Source of the DNA: Methanothermococcus okinawensis
Lineage (GTDB): Archaea > AGJL01 > Methanococci > Methanococcales > Methanococcaceae
DNA length: 29,152 bases
Assembly (NCBI GenBank): GCA_015661555.1
Contig: DQVW01000041.1
Location: forward strand, 1 to 29,152
Reading direction: 5' to 3'
A model generated the notes under the pieces. The model made no database searches. It was not told where the DNA came from and saw only the letters and a program-made list of their open reading frames with translations. The translations under genes and the position numbers were made by a program. Within the stretch, counting starts at the first letter, position 1. Every line of letters starts with the position of its first letter. This document shows, in pieces, positions 14,798 through 23,514 of the stretch.

Positions 14798-15952
14798 TAT
14801 ATCTCCAATTCTCTCCAGGACATACCTCTCTAACTCCCTGGCTTTCTCCACATCCCCTCTAGTTACAGGATACCTAGGTACTGCAAAGCATCTTAACTCC
14901 TTACTTGTGGAGATGTTGTAGGTCCCTATCCTCTTTGCAATATCCACTATCTCTACCTTATCCAATCCAATAAGGGGGCGGAACACAGGGTAGGAGATAC
15001 CCTCACTGATTACATAGATATTCCTCAAGGTCTGGGATGCAACCTGTCCTATATTATCTCCAGTTGTAATACCTTCACAGCCAAACCTCTTTGCATACTC
15101 CTGGGCTATTTTTAACATAATTCTCTTACACACTATACAGGTATATCTCTCCTCACCTATCTCCTCCAGCAATTCCCTTATGGCCTTTAGAATCCCCCTG
15201 TAATCAAAGACTAGAAGTTTTGAAGTTGGATCGTAATCCCTAAGTACCTGGTATATCTTTTCAACCTTTTCCAACCCCTCCTCACTGATCTTTAGATGGA
15301 GGAGTACAGTGCCACAACCCCTCTTCATCATGAGGAATGCTGCAACTGGACTGTCAATTCCATCGGAGAGTAGTACTAAAACCTTCCCCTGACTGTTGAC
15401 AGGTAGACCTCCTACCCCTCTAAACACCTCTGTAAATACATAGGCCCTATCTATAATCTCTATTCCAAGGGTTATCTCAGGGTTCTTTAGGTCCACCTTA
15501 AGGGTGATATTTCCAGGTCCAGCCCCCTGAAAGTACTTAAGTATACGCTCCCCAATGTACCTGTTTACCTCCACAGAGGTTAAGGGAAAGTTCTTCTTAA
15601 CCCTCTGGGTTTTTACCCTGAAGGTTACAGTATCCCTTCCCAACTCTCTAACCCTTCTGAGAAAAACCTCTAGGGCTGTTCTCTCAATCTCTTCCAGATC
15701 TAGGTTACACTCTACAACGGGGCTAAAGGATACAATACCAGGTATCTTCTCTAAGATAGAGACAACCCTCTCTAGGTTGCTATCATCTACCTCTAGAAGT
15801 AGCCTTCTATGAAGTGTTCTTATATTTCCCTCTATCTCGTATCTCTTAAGGGCTAACTTAATGTTATTCTTAAGGATCTCCTCAAATCTCCTCCTAGTCC
15901 CTCTGGATTTAATCCCTATCTCTCCATATCTTATTAGTACCTTGTTGAACAT
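14774..15952 (-). CDS. thiI: tRNA sulfurtransferase ThiI (4-thiouridine synthesis)
   Basis: Makes 4-thiouridine at position 8 of tRNA. The 392-residue protein has the N-terminal ferredoxin-like and THUMP domains (about 1-165, including VTFRVKTQRVKKNFPLTS) and an adenylating PP-loop domain with LLSDGIDSPVAAF (about 194-206). No rhodanese domain follows, as in other methanogens; instead there is CIVC (Cys272/Cys275), the CxxC that was found important in the Methanococcus enzyme. The Met at 15952 (MFNKVLIRYGEIGIKS) is preferred over an upstream one at 16024 because it matches the usual family start and lies 8 bases after the stop of the AEC transporter gene. The ribosome binding site (AAGGG) is weak. 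Confidence 0.93.
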   Translation of the reverse strand: MFNKVLIRYGEIGIKSRGTRRRFEEILKNNIKLALKRYEIEGNIRTLHRRLLLEVDDSNLERVVSILEKIPGIVSFSPVVECNLDLEEIERTALEVFLRRVRELGRDTVTFRVKTQRVKKNFPLTSVEVNRYIGERILKYFQGAGPGNITLKVDLKNPEITLGIEIIDRAYVFTEVFRGVGGLPVNSQGKVLVLLSDGIDSPVAAFLMMKRGCGTVLLHLKISEEGLEKVEKIYQVLRDYDPTSKLLVFDYRGILKAIRELLEEIGEERYTCIVCKRIMLKIAQEYAKRFGCEGITTGDNIGQVASQTLRNIYVISEGISYPVFRPLIGLDKVEIVDIAKRIGTYNISTSKELRCFAVPRYPVTRGDVEKARELERYVLERIGDILSNKPLK

Positions 15953-15960
15953 GTTAACCC

Positions 15961-16884
15961 TTAGCCTAGAATCTTCTTTAACATAGGTAGAATTACCAGG
16001 GAGGAGATGGTTGTTATAAAGCATGCCGAGGCTACCAACTTAACATCCAGTCTGTAGAGGAGGGAGAAGACAAGGGACATCATTGCAGAGGGCATTGCAG
16101 ATTGAAGGATTAACACCTTCCTCTCCAACCCCTCTATAGAGAATAGGAGGGAGAGGAGAAGTGCTAGAAGTGGTGCAACCCCTGATCTAACTAGAAGTGC
16201 CAGGATACCGTACTTAATAGTATATGTAGAACCTGGGGACAGTGACAATCCCAGAGAAATCATTATTAGAGGTACAGTAGCTTTAGAGAGGTAATTCAAG
16301 GTATCCACTAGAAAGGCCGGGATATCTTTAATCCCGATACCGAGGGTTACACATAGGATACTGAGGATACATGCAAGGAAGGGGGGGAACTTTAGAAGTT
16401 CTTTTAAGATGTAGAGGGATGTATTTTTCTCCTCCTTACCCTCTCCAAAGGTTACACCTACGAAGGTACCTATTAGTAGACTGGCAATGACACTTCCCAT
16501 GTCACAGAATATGGCCCTTACAAGGCCAGGGTCACCGTAGAAACCGTAGATAACAGGGTAACCTAAGAAGCCAGTATTTCCCAGGGCACAGACTAGTATC
16601 AACCCCCCTATAGATTTTCCCTCTAACTTAAGGCATCTACCAAGGATATAGCCTATAACACCGCAGATAGTAAAGATAAGAAAGATTAAAATAGGTAGTT
16701 TTATAAATAGGGCCAACTCCTTTGGAGATACATTTTTTAGTATAGTTAGGAAGACCGTTGAGGGCATGGAGATATAGACTACTACCTTGTTAAGTACAGA
16801 TCTATCCTCCTCCCTCAGTACCCCCAGGTATCTTGAGATATAGCCTATGAAGATAAGGGAGACTATTACAGCCATTACCTCCAT
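15961..16884 (-). CDS. AEC family (auxin efflux carrier-like) transporter
   Basis: A hydrophobic protein of 307 residues with about eight to ten membrane segments and the family signature ALGNTGFLGYPVIYGFYG (100-117). The two halves (about 1-150 and 165-307) each begin with a block of helices, as expected for the inverted-repeat fold. Members export organic acids, malonate-like compounds or amino acid-related anions; the substrate is not known here. GGTGA lies 4 bases before the ATG and sits in the last codons of coaD, whose TAG stop is directly adjacent (no gap), so translation is likely coupled. Confidence 0.88.
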   Translation of the reverse strand: MEVMAVIVSLIFIGYISRYLGVLREEDRSVLNKVVVYISMPSTVFLTILKNVSPKELALFIKLPILIFLIFTICGVIGYILGRCLKLEGKSIGGLILVCALGNTGFLGYPVIYGFYGDPGLVRAIFCDMGSVIASLLIGTFVGVTFGEGKEEKNTSLYILKELLKFPPFLACILSILCVTLGIGIKDIPAFLVDTLNYLSKATVPLIMISLGLSLSPGSTYTIKYGILALLVRSGVAPLLALLLSLLFSIEGLERKVLILQSAMPSAMMSLVFSLLYRLDVKLVASACFITTISSLVILPMLKKILG

Positions 16885-17349
16885 CTATTCACCAGGTGAC
16901 CTTTTTAAAAGCCTCCCCTCTGTATCGATCTCCCCTCTCCTTATCCTCGTTGTAGATATTGGTTTTCTATCTTCACCTAATACATAGTCAAAAACCACTA
17001 TTTTTAAAGGTTTCAAGTTGTTCCTTATTCTTATCTCATTTATCTTCCTGGCGTTTTCCTCAGTCTCCCTGGTCACTACTATGATGTCGTAGTCCTTAAC
17101 TGTAGCATCTCCGTAGGGATCATCTATTACCACTATGTGATAGGGTATATTTAGGGTATCTAGAAAATCCCTTAAATTCTTCAATCTAACACTGAGGGGA
17201 TTTACAGTGTGAGATTTGTAGGTTTTTGCAAACCTATCTGAGGTTATACCCACATAGAGTTCTCCAAGTTGGGAGGCATACTTTAAAAGTTCCTTATGAC
17301 CCCTGTGAAGGATGTCGAAGGTACCTCCCACTACCACCTTTTTAGGCAT
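16885..17349 (-). CDS. coaD: Archaeal phosphopantetheine adenylyltransferase
   Basis: Adenylylates 4'-phosphopantetheine to dephospho-CoA, the next to last step of coenzyme A synthesis. The 154-residue protein has the nucleotidyltransferase HxGH motif in GGTFDILHRGH (8-18) and a C-terminal ISTTRIRRGE equivalent to the ISSTxIR motif. It belongs to the archaeal/eukaryotic branch rather than the bacterial CoaD family. The site before the ATG is weak (GGGATAGG). It lies 13 bases after the HTH regulator gene. Confidence 0.93.
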   Translation of the reverse strand: MPKKVVVGGTFDILHRGHKELLKYASQLGELYVGITSDRFAKTYKSHTVNPLSVRLKNLRDFLDTLNIPYHIVVIDDPYGDATVKDYDIIVVTRETEENARKINEIRIRNNLKPLKIVVFDYVLGEDRKPISTTRIRRGEIDTEGRLLKRSPGE

Positions 17350-17362
17350 CCTATCCCAGAGA

Positions 17363-17872
17363 TTATATCTTACTTACTACAACTTCAAGGGCCTTCATAA
17401 AGGCATCCTTTTCAGGTATTACAACTGCAACTGGTATTCTCACTACCTTCTCTATACTGGAACTTACTATAGGTGCACATATTATAGCCTTGACTCCCTC
17501 TCTCTCTGCCTGGATGGCGGCAACTATACAGTCCTCAAGGGAGTTTGCAGGATACTCCTCTAGTATGTACTTCTTATCTCGAACTTTAAACACTCTGGTT
17601 TTTATATTGTTTAGGGAGGGTCTTGCCGCAATAACTGCTATCCTGTCTATCTCCCCCCTTAACTCAAACTCCTTTACTGTCTCCACTATTTTTCTAAGGG
17701 TAGACACTCTAAAGTCTCCCCCCTGCATTATCTTGTGGAGGGTACCGTAGGGGATTCCAGACATTTCAGAGAACTCCTTTAGAGGTATGTCAAGTTCCAG
17801 CAACACCCTTTTAAATACCTCTGGAAACTTGCCAGATTCTATACTTAGAAGAAGTCTCTCGTAGGCCTTCAT
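17363..17872 (-). CDS. HTH transcription regulator with C-terminal sensor-like domain
   Basis: The 169-residue protein has a Cro/C1-type helix-turn-helix at about 31-56 (LKEFSEMSGIPYGTLHKIMQ) and a second domain (about 77-169) of alternating strands and helices: DRIAVIAARP, SLEDCIVAAIQAEREGVKAI, and VVRIPVAVVIPEKDAFMKAL. The pattern of an alanine-rich helix, a 'GVKAIIC' strand and an 'IPV' strand followed by a helix resembles the PrpR_N-like ligand-binding fold, but this is judged by eye only. Its ATG overlaps the TGA stop of the methionine synthase gene (ATGA), so the two are translationally coupled. It may regulate methionine or coenzyme genes around it; no operator is recognised. Confidence 0.75.
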   Translation of the reverse strand: MKAYERLLLSIESGKFPEVFKRVLLELDIPLKEFSEMSGIPYGTLHKIMQGGDFRVSTLRKIVETVKEFELRGEIDRIAVIAARPSLNNIKTRVFKVRDKKYILEEYPANSLEDCIVAAIQAEREGVKAIICAPIVSSSIEKVVRIPVAVVIPEKDAFMKALEVVVSKI

Positions 17873-18843
17873 ACTCTCTCCCTTAACTCCCTCTCAAATT
17901 CCTCTGAGGCTTTAACCATAACCTTTAACTTCTTATAGGCTACATCCACAGGTAGAGGTCTCATACCACAGTCTGGATCCACCACCATATACCTCTCCAA
18001 TCTCTCCAGTAAATCCTCCTTACCTTTCACATCTGAGAATAGGGGGTTATTCCTTAGAATCTCCAGGGCCTCATGTAGTAGGTCCTTAACATCCTCAACA
18101 GATTCCACCCACTTTACCCTGGTATTTATACATCCAAAACCTACCCTCTTACTAATACCTTCCAGTATATCTAGGTTTTTCCTGTTGGATGCAAATTCAT
18201 GATCCAGGATATCTACGTTGAAGGTGTTCAACTCCTGAGAGATCTCTGTGACATCGCCACAAACATGTAGTACTACAGGTACCTTGATATTTTCACATAT
18301 CCTTTTAATGGCCCTTCTTGCAGTGTCTAAATCGTAGAGACCTGTGGAGAGTATAGGCTCATCTATCTGTATCATGGAGACGTAGTCCTGAATAGACTCT
18401 GCCTCCCTCTTCAATGCATTTGCCAGATCGTATATTAGGGTTTCATCCCTGTTGTCACTGTAGTAATCCTCCACCTTTACAGATGCTGCAATAGTACAGG
18501 GACCTGTTATTATTCCTTTAACCCCCTTATCTCCTGGGTACTTACTTAATATCCTCCTCACAAATTTTATATCCTTTAAGGTGATAGGCTCAAGGAACTC
18601 AATCTTTCCCACAACCCTCTTACCCTGGAAACCGTAGAGGCCATTTACAAATATCTCTACCATATCCCCCCTTACCTGCCCATCACTTACAATGTCTATA
18701 CCTGCCCTTAACTGATCCTTTACAGCCCTCTCAATGGCGTATTTGTACCTGTCATAGAGACCAAGGATGTCCAGTATCTTTTCCCAAAGATGCTTAGGCT
18801 CCCTTGTAACCACTGGATAACTACCTACTACAGTTTTTATCAT
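17869..18843 (-). CDS. Core (MetE C-terminal-like) methionine synthase of methanogens
   Basis: Transfers a methyl group to homocysteine to make methionine. At 324 residues it holds only the catalytic barrel of MetE and lacks the N-terminal half that binds methylfolate; the methanogen enzymes of this kind take the methyl from a corrinoid (the Methanothermobacter enzyme uses methylcobalamin). Zinc ligands are visible: His193 and Cys195 in LHVCGDV, Glu217 in DHEFA, and Cys292 in DPDCGMRPLP. QIDEP (159-163) lies in the substrate site. The ATG follows GGAGGAATAGTTT, and the GGAGGAA belongs to the Glu-rich tail of the upstream HD gene. Likely of the family called MesA. Confidence 0.9.
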   Translation of the reverse strand: MIKTVVGSYPVVTREPKHLWEKILDILGLYDRYKYAIERAVKDQLRAGIDIVSDGQVRGDMVEIFVNGLYGFQGKRVVGKIEFLEPITLKDIKFVRRILSKYPGDKGVKGIITGPCTIAASVKVEDYYSDNRDETLIYDLANALKREAESIQDYVSMIQIDEPILSTGLYDLDTARRAIKRICENIKVPVVLHVCGDVTEISQELNTFNVDILDHEFASNRKNLDILEGISKRVGFGCINTRVKWVESVEDVKDLLHEALEILRNNPLFSDVKGKEDLLERLERYMVVDPDCGMRPLPVDVAYKKLKVMVKASEEFERELRERV

Positions 18844-18846
18844 AAA

Positions 18847-19581
18847 CTATTCCTCCTCTTCCTCCTCCTCTACCTTAAATATCTCACTTAACTTCTCCTT
18901 TAACTTGTCTCTACCCTCTTTAGCCCTTATCTCGTATATCTTTAAGGGTGTAAAGAGGTTGTATATCTCCCCCTCTTCTATACCTATGTCCTTAGCCCTA
19001 GCCTGGCATATTCTAATGGCGATGTCATTTAGGGATGCATCTATAGTGTCTGCATAGTGGAGTATCCAGGCCTCTATAGTATCAGGTTTCATAGATCCAT
19101 ACTCTCCATGGTGAGAGGCTACCAACTTTATAACCTCTATAGGGAAATCTCTCTTGTAGAGTTCTGCCACTGCCAAGGTGAGATGCTCAAGGTGGAACTT
19201 TGGAATGTGATCGTATCCCTCACCTTCACTATCCTCTATGTAGTTAAAGGGCTTCATGATGTCGTGAAGTAGTGCCCCAGCTATCAGTACATCCCTGTTA
19301 ATATCTAGACCGTAAACCTCCTCAAGGGCTTCAGCTATCTTTAAAGCAATCTTCGTTGTAGCTATGGTATGTTCAATTAAACCTCCCCTGTACTTGTGAT
19401 GCCACCTTATACTTGCAGGTGAGTCCTCTATGGAGATGTTTGTATCCTCAATATCCCTATGTGTTGGAAAGGGATTCTTTAGGAATTCTATAACTTTCTC
19501 TCTTAGTTTTTCATCTTTTATCTCCTTTGCCAGGGATATAAGATCCTCAAGGGTATACCTCTTTCTCCTGTACTCCTCCAT
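18847..19581 (-). CDS. HD-domain phosphohydrolase-like protein
   Basis: The 244-residue protein has an HD domain with His71 (LIEHTIATTK), His106-Asp107 (ALLHDIMKPF), His157/His158 (ASHHGEYGS) and a final Asp near 178 (HYADTIDASL): the metal-binding set of the HD superfamily, which includes nucleotidases and cyclic nucleotide phosphodiesterases. Substrate unknown. The C-terminus is a run of seven Glu residues. The start is the ATG at 19581, because AGGTGAG stands 4 bases before it; the GTG at 19590 belongs to that site. The TGA stop of trpG is inside the same site, so the gene is coupled to trpG. Whether it has a part in tryptophan or methionine metabolism cannot be told. Confidence 0.85.
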   Translation of the reverse strand: MEEYRRKRYTLEDLISLAKEIKDEKLREKVIEFLKNPFPTHRDIEDTNISIEDSPASIRWHHKYRGGLIEHTIATTKIALKIAEALEEVYGLDINRDVLIAGALLHDIMKPFNYIEDSEGEGYDHIPKFHLEHLTLAVAELYKRDFPIEVIKLVASHHGEYGSMKPDTIEAWILHYADTIDASLNDIAIRICQARAKDIGIEEGEIYNLFTPLKIYEIRAKEGRDKLKEKLSEIFKVEEEEEEE

Positions 19582-19586
19582 TTTAC

Positions 19587-20180
19587 TCACCTTCTATCTC
19601 TCCATCTCCTGGCCATATCCACAAAATTCTTAACCATCTTTAAACCCTCTTTACTCTCCCACTCTGTAAGTACACTTTCAGGGTGAAACTGTACCCCCTC
19701 AATAGGTCTATATCTATGTCTTATTCCCATTATTATCTTCTCCTCCCCTAGGGTAACGGCACTGATCTCAAAGTCCCTAGGTACCTTCAATACCGCTAGA
19801 GAGTGATATCGCCCTCCCATAAAGGGGTTCTTCACACCTTTAAATATACCCTTTCCATCATGTTTTATTGGAGAGGCCTTACCATGGACAGGGCGTACCT
19901 TTCCCACCTTTCCTCCAAAGGTATAGGCGATGATCTGATGTCCCAGACAGACACCTAGTATGGGGATGTTTACACTCCTTACAATCTCTGGACAGTTCTC
20001 AACATCCCTCTTTTTCTCTGGACTTCCAGGACCTGGAGATATGATGATACCAGAGGGGTCTATCTCCCTAACCTCCTCCAAGGTTATGGTGTTTGGCACC
20101 ACCTCTACACTTTCGTAGATGGAGGCGTACTCTACCAGATTCCATACAAAGGAGTCCCTGTTATCTATGATAAGTATCAT
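19587..20180 (-). CDS. trpG: Anthranilate synthase component II (glutamine amidotransferase)
   Basis: Releases ammonia from glutamine for TrpE in the first step from chorismate to tryptophan. The 197-residue class I amidotransferase has the triad Cys78 (GVCLGHQ), His166 and Glu168 (GVQFHPESVLTE). SPGPGSPE (48-55) is the oxyanion-hole segment. GGTGA followed by AAGG precedes the ATG. It lies 10 bases after trpE. As in other archaea the subunit is not fused with TrpD. Confidence 0.95.
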   Translation of the reverse strand: MILIIDNRDSFVWNLVEYASIYESVEVVPNTITLEEVREIDPSGIIISPGPGSPEKKRDVENCPEIVRSVNIPILGVCLGHQIIAYTFGGKVGKVRPVHGKASPIKHDGKGIFKGVKNPFMGGRYHSLAVLKVPRDFEISAVTLGEEKIIMGIRHRYRPIEGVQFHPESVLTEWESKEGLKMVKNFVDMARRWRDRR

Positions 20181-20190
20181 CCTTTCACCG

Positions 20191-21540
20191 TTACTTCTTA
20201 ACCTTCAGGGTACTCATCATTGCAGCCATCTTCCTCTCAGTCTCTATGTACTCCTTCTCCGGTATGGAATCTGCCACTATCCCTGCCCCTGCCCTAACCC
20301 TTATAAGGTTATCTCTCTCTATCTCGGCCATCCTTATGGCAATTGCAGTATCTCCATAGTTGTTCAGGGAGAAGTAACCTACGGCCCCTCCATATACCCT
20401 TCTCCTAGATTTCTCCAGGGTGTCTATTATCTCCATGGCCCTGTACTTAGGTGCTCCAGTTAAGGTACCTGCTGGGAAGGCAGCCTCTATCCCGTCGAAG
20501 ATGGTAATATCCTCCCTTAACTCTCCAACAACCTCACTCTCTATATGTTGTACATGGCTGTACCTAACTACCTCAAAGAACCTCTTCAATTTAACAGATC
20601 CAGGTTTTGAAACCTTTCTAACGTCATTCCTTGCCAAGTCTACGAGCATCACATGTTCAGCTCTCTCCTTCTCATCCTGGAGAAGTTTCTCTGCAAGTCT
20701 CTTCGTTTCCTCCTCAGTCCTTCCAACGTTTATAGTCCCTGCAATGGGGTTTATCTTAAGTGTGTCCCTCTCCACCGAGGCCATAGTTTCAGGGGAGGCC
20801 CCTAAAATCTTCTTTTCAAACTCTAGGAAGAACATATATGGACTTGGACTTACATTCCTGAGATTCCTGTATATCTGAAAGGGTGAGAGATCACTTTTTA
20901 AGTTATACTCCCGGGATATAACTATCTGAAAGGCATCTCCATCGTATATGTACTCCTTGGCCCTCTTTACCATCTCTATATACTCCTCCCTCCCTGCATC
21001 ACAACCTAATATCTCTGAACCCCCAAACTCCTCCTGAACCTCTCTATTTCTCGCCCTCTCAACTATCCTCTCAGCCCTCCTCATCTCCTCCTCCGAGTTA
21101 TTCAGTGTGAGGTAGTAGTACCTGTTTAGTATATGGTCGTATACAAAGACACTCCTGTAGTATCCAAAGACTGAGGCCTCCTGGATATCTCCTCCTATAT
21201 AGTTATGTATGGCGTCGTAGGCTATATACCCTAAAAAGCCCCCTATAAACCTCTCATTTGTATCCACATTGGAGGGTACTTTATCCCCTATCTCCTGGAG
21301 GTATACCTCCTTTAGACCTTTGAAGGGGTTACTCTCCTTAGAGACCCTGGTGTTGTCTATCCTTGTATCCCTCTTAATCTTTACAACAAACTCTGGATCG
21401 GCAGAGATGTAGGTATACCTTGCCTTTGAGGGGTGCTTGTCCCTGGACTCCAATATAAAGGGATACCTCCCCTCCTCCCTTAATACACTGTATAACTTTA
21501 TAGGGTCCACATATTGGAACTTTCTTCTGTAAATTTTCAT
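20191..21540 (-). CDS. trpE: Anthranilate synthase component I
   Basis: Converts chorismate and ammonia to anthranilate. The 449-residue protein has the N-terminal feedback-site segment FILESRDK (the LLES motif of tryptophan-sensitive enzymes), and the C-terminal chorismate-binding domain with DGDAFQIVISREY, ASPETMASVERDTLKINPIAGT and FPAGTLTGAPKYRAMEIID. RVRAGAGIVADSIPEKEY closes the active site. It is distinguished from para-aminobenzoate synthase by this LLES segment and by the trp neighbours. AAGGAGGTAGTT precedes the ATG; this site includes the TAG stop of trpA. Confidence 0.95.
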   Translation of the reverse strand: MKIYRRKFQYVDPIKLYSVLREEGRYPFILESRDKHPSKARYTYISADPEFVVKIKRDTRIDNTRVSKESNPFKGLKEVYLQEIGDKVPSNVDTNERFIGGFLGYIAYDAIHNYIGGDIQEASVFGYYRSVFVYDHILNRYYYLTLNNSEEEMRRAERIVERARNREVQEEFGGSEILGCDAGREEYIEMVKRAKEYIYDGDAFQIVISREYNLKSDLSPFQIYRNLRNVSPSPYMFFLEFEKKILGASPETMASVERDTLKINPIAGTINVGRTEEETKRLAEKLLQDEKERAEHVMLVDLARNDVRKVSKPGSVKLKRFFEVVRYSHVQHIESEVVGELREDITIFDGIEAAFPAGTLTGAPKYRAMEIIDTLEKSRRRVYGGAVGYFSLNNYGDTAIAIRMAEIERDNLIRVRAGAGIVADSIPEKEYIETERKMAAMMSTLKVKK

Positions 21541-21542
21541 AA

Positions 21543-22325
21543 CTACCTCCTTAAAAGAGTATTTTTACTCCCCTCTAAAACACCCTCTTTTAACTCCTTA
21601 CATTTCTCCTCAAGTTTTCTTACAGTTTCTTCAGAGTCTCCATATCTCTCAATTATCTTTACATAGGCACTTCCTACAACAACCCCATCTGCTCCAGCCT
21701 CGATAAATCTCCTGGCATGTTCCTTCCTGGATATTCCAAAACCAACATAGATGGGATTCTTACATATCTTTTTAGCCCTCTTTAAAAAGTTAATTGCCAG
21801 GTTGGAGATGTCCTCCCTAACCCCTGTAGTACCGTAGAGTGAAACGAGATAGAGAAAGAGGGAGCACGCCCTGTCTATCTCCCTCAGTCTCTCCTCTGGG
21901 GTATTTGGAGCTGCAAGAAATACTGTACCTATGTTATACCTTCTACAGATGGAGAGGTAATCCCCAGCCTCCTCCACAGGTAGATCTACCACTATTAAGC
22001 CATTACCTCCTACCTCCTTCAACCTTCTAACAAAGTTCTCCACCCCCATGTTAAATACTGGGTTGTAGTAGGTCATTACAACTACAGGGGTGCTAGAGTA
22101 TCTCCTGAACTCCCTTATAATATCAAATACCTTTGAAACTTTCATCCCACCCTTTAACGCCCTCACATTCGCCTTCTGAATGGTCTCCCCATCTGCCATG
22201 GGATCACTGAAGGGTATGCCCAACTCTATTATATCTGAGTACTTACTGAGGGCTCTCATAAACCTCAGTGTAGCCTCTATATTGGGATCCCCTGCAACTA
22301 TAAAGCTAACTAGCTTCTTATCCAT
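21543..22325 (-). CDS. trpA: Tryptophan synthase alpha chain
   Basis: Cleaves indole-3-glycerol phosphate into glyceraldehyde 3-phosphate and indole, which passes through a tunnel to TrpB. The 260-residue TIM barrel has both catalytic residues in IELGIPFSDPMADG: Glu34 and Asp45, equivalent to Glu49 and Asp60 of the Salmonella enzyme. VYGTTGVRED is rendered here LYGTTGVRED (loop 6). The site GGGGAGTGAT before the ATG contains the TGA stop of trpB. Confidence 0.96.
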   Translation of the reverse strand: MDKKLVSFIVAGDPNIEATLRFMRALSKYSDIIELGIPFSDPMADGETIQKANVRALKGGMKVSKVFDIIREFRRYSSTPVVVMTYYNPVFNMGVENFVRRLKEVGGNGLIVVDLPVEEAGDYLSICRRYNIGTVFLAAPNTPEERLREIDRACSLFLYLVSLYGTTGVREDISNLAINFLKRAKKICKNPIYVGFGISRKEHARRFIEAGADGVVVGSAYVKIIERYGDSEETVRKLEEKCKELKEGVLEGSKNTLLRR

Positions 22326-22329
22326 GTAA

Positions 22330-23493
22330 TCACTCCCCTAAATACTTCATTACTGTATGTAGGTCCTTATCCCCCCTACCTGAGAGATTTACTATGATAA
22401 TCTCATCTTTGTCCATCTCCTTCGCTATCTTCATTGCATAGGCCAGGGCGTGGGAGGATTCAAGGGCTGGGATTATCCCCTCAACTCTAGAGAGTTCCAG
22501 GAAGGCATTTAAGGCCTCCCTATCTGTTACTCCCACGTACTCCACCCTACCAATATCCTTGAGATAGGCATGTTCAGGCCCTACTCCTGGATAATCCAGC
22601 CCTGCAGAGATGCTGTGGGTAGTTCTAATCTGTCCATCCTCATCTTGAAGGAAGTAGGAGTACATGCCATGAAGTATACCCTTCCTACCTCTAAGTAAGG
22701 TGGCGGCATGCCTATCGGTGTCTAAACCCTCTCCAGCGGCCTCAACCCCAATTAGTCTAACCTCTCTGTAGTCTAAAAATTCGTGGAAGATACCTATGGC
22801 GTTGCTACCCCCTCCAACACAGGCCACAATACAGTCAGGGAGTCTCCCCTCTATCTCCAGTATCTGTCTCTTAGCCTCCCTCCCTATAACAGATTGAAAG
22901 TCCCTAACCATGGTGGGATAGGGGTGGGGTCCCACTACAGAACCTATGAGATAGTGGGTATACTCGAAGGTCTCCACCCAGTCCCTCAGGGCCTCATTGA
23001 TAGCATCCTTTAAAGTCTTTGAACCAGAGTCTACTGGATACACCTCTGCCCCGTGAAGTTTCATCTTGTAAACATTTAACCTCTGCCTCTCCATATCTAC
23101 AGTCCCCATGTATATTCGAGTTTTCATCTTGAAAAGTGCCCCAGCCATGGCGGTAGAGAGTCCATGTTCCCCTGCCCCAGTCTCTGCTATCAGTCTTGTT
23201 TTACCCATCTTCTTCGCCAGGAGAGCCTGACCTATACTGTTGTTTATCTTGTGGGCACCTCCAAGTAGTAGATCCTCCCTCTTTAGGTATATCTTAGCCC
23301 CTCCTATCTTCTCTGTAAGATTCCTTGCAAAGTAGAGGGGGGTCTCCCTACCGGCGTAGTTCTTTAGATAGTAGTCAAGTTCCTCCCTGAACTCAGGGTC
23401 ATCCCTGTACTTCTTATACGCCCTTTCCAGCTCTTTTAGGGGAGGTTTAAGTACCTCTGGAACGTACTGTCCCCCGTACTCTCCAAATCTCAT
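22330..23493 (-). CDS. trpB: Tryptophan synthase beta chain (TrpB1 type)
   Basis: PLP enzyme joining indole and serine to tryptophan. The 387-residue length and the alpha-contact region are of the TrpB1 class that works with TrpA. Lys82 in GGAHKINN binds PLP; Glu104 in AETGAG is the catalytic acid. The next residues read GEHG, where the family consensus is GQHG: Glu109 stands in place of the Gln equivalent to Gln114 of Salmonella. GGGSNAIG binds the cofactor phosphate. GGTGGTGAT lies 6 bases before the ATG. Starts 21 bases after the secG stop without a visible promoter or leader of its own. Confidence 0.96.
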   Translation of the reverse strand: MRFGEYGGQYVPEVLKPPLKELERAYKKYRDDPEFREELDYYLKNYAGRETPLYFARNLTEKIGGAKIYLKREDLLLGGAHKINNSIGQALLAKKMGKTRLIAETGAGEHGLSTAMAGALFKMKTRIYMGTVDMERQRLNVYKMKLHGAEVYPVDSGSKTLKDAINEALRDWVETFEYTHYLIGSVVGPHPYPTMVRDFQSVIGREAKRQILEIEGRLPDCIVACVGGGSNAIGIFHEFLDYREVRLIGVEAAGEGLDTDRHAATLLRGRKGILHGMYSYFLQDEDGQIRTTHSISAGLDYPGVGPEHAYLKDIGRVEYVGVTDREALNAFLELSRVEGIIPALESSHALAYAMKIAKEMDKDEIIIVNLSGRGDKDLHTVMKYLGE

Positions 23494-23514
23494 CCCTCTA
23501 TCACCACCTAGATT

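Noticed and set aside
20549..20554. TGTACA, similar to the TRP box bound by TrpY in Methanothermobacter
   Set aside because: A single copy deep inside trpE and not near any promoter; a 6-base match is expected by chance in a window of this size.
23494..23514. Possible leader peptide or attenuator ahead of trpB
   Set aside because: Only 21 bases separate secG and trpB; there is no room for a leader frame with Trp codons or competing hairpins.
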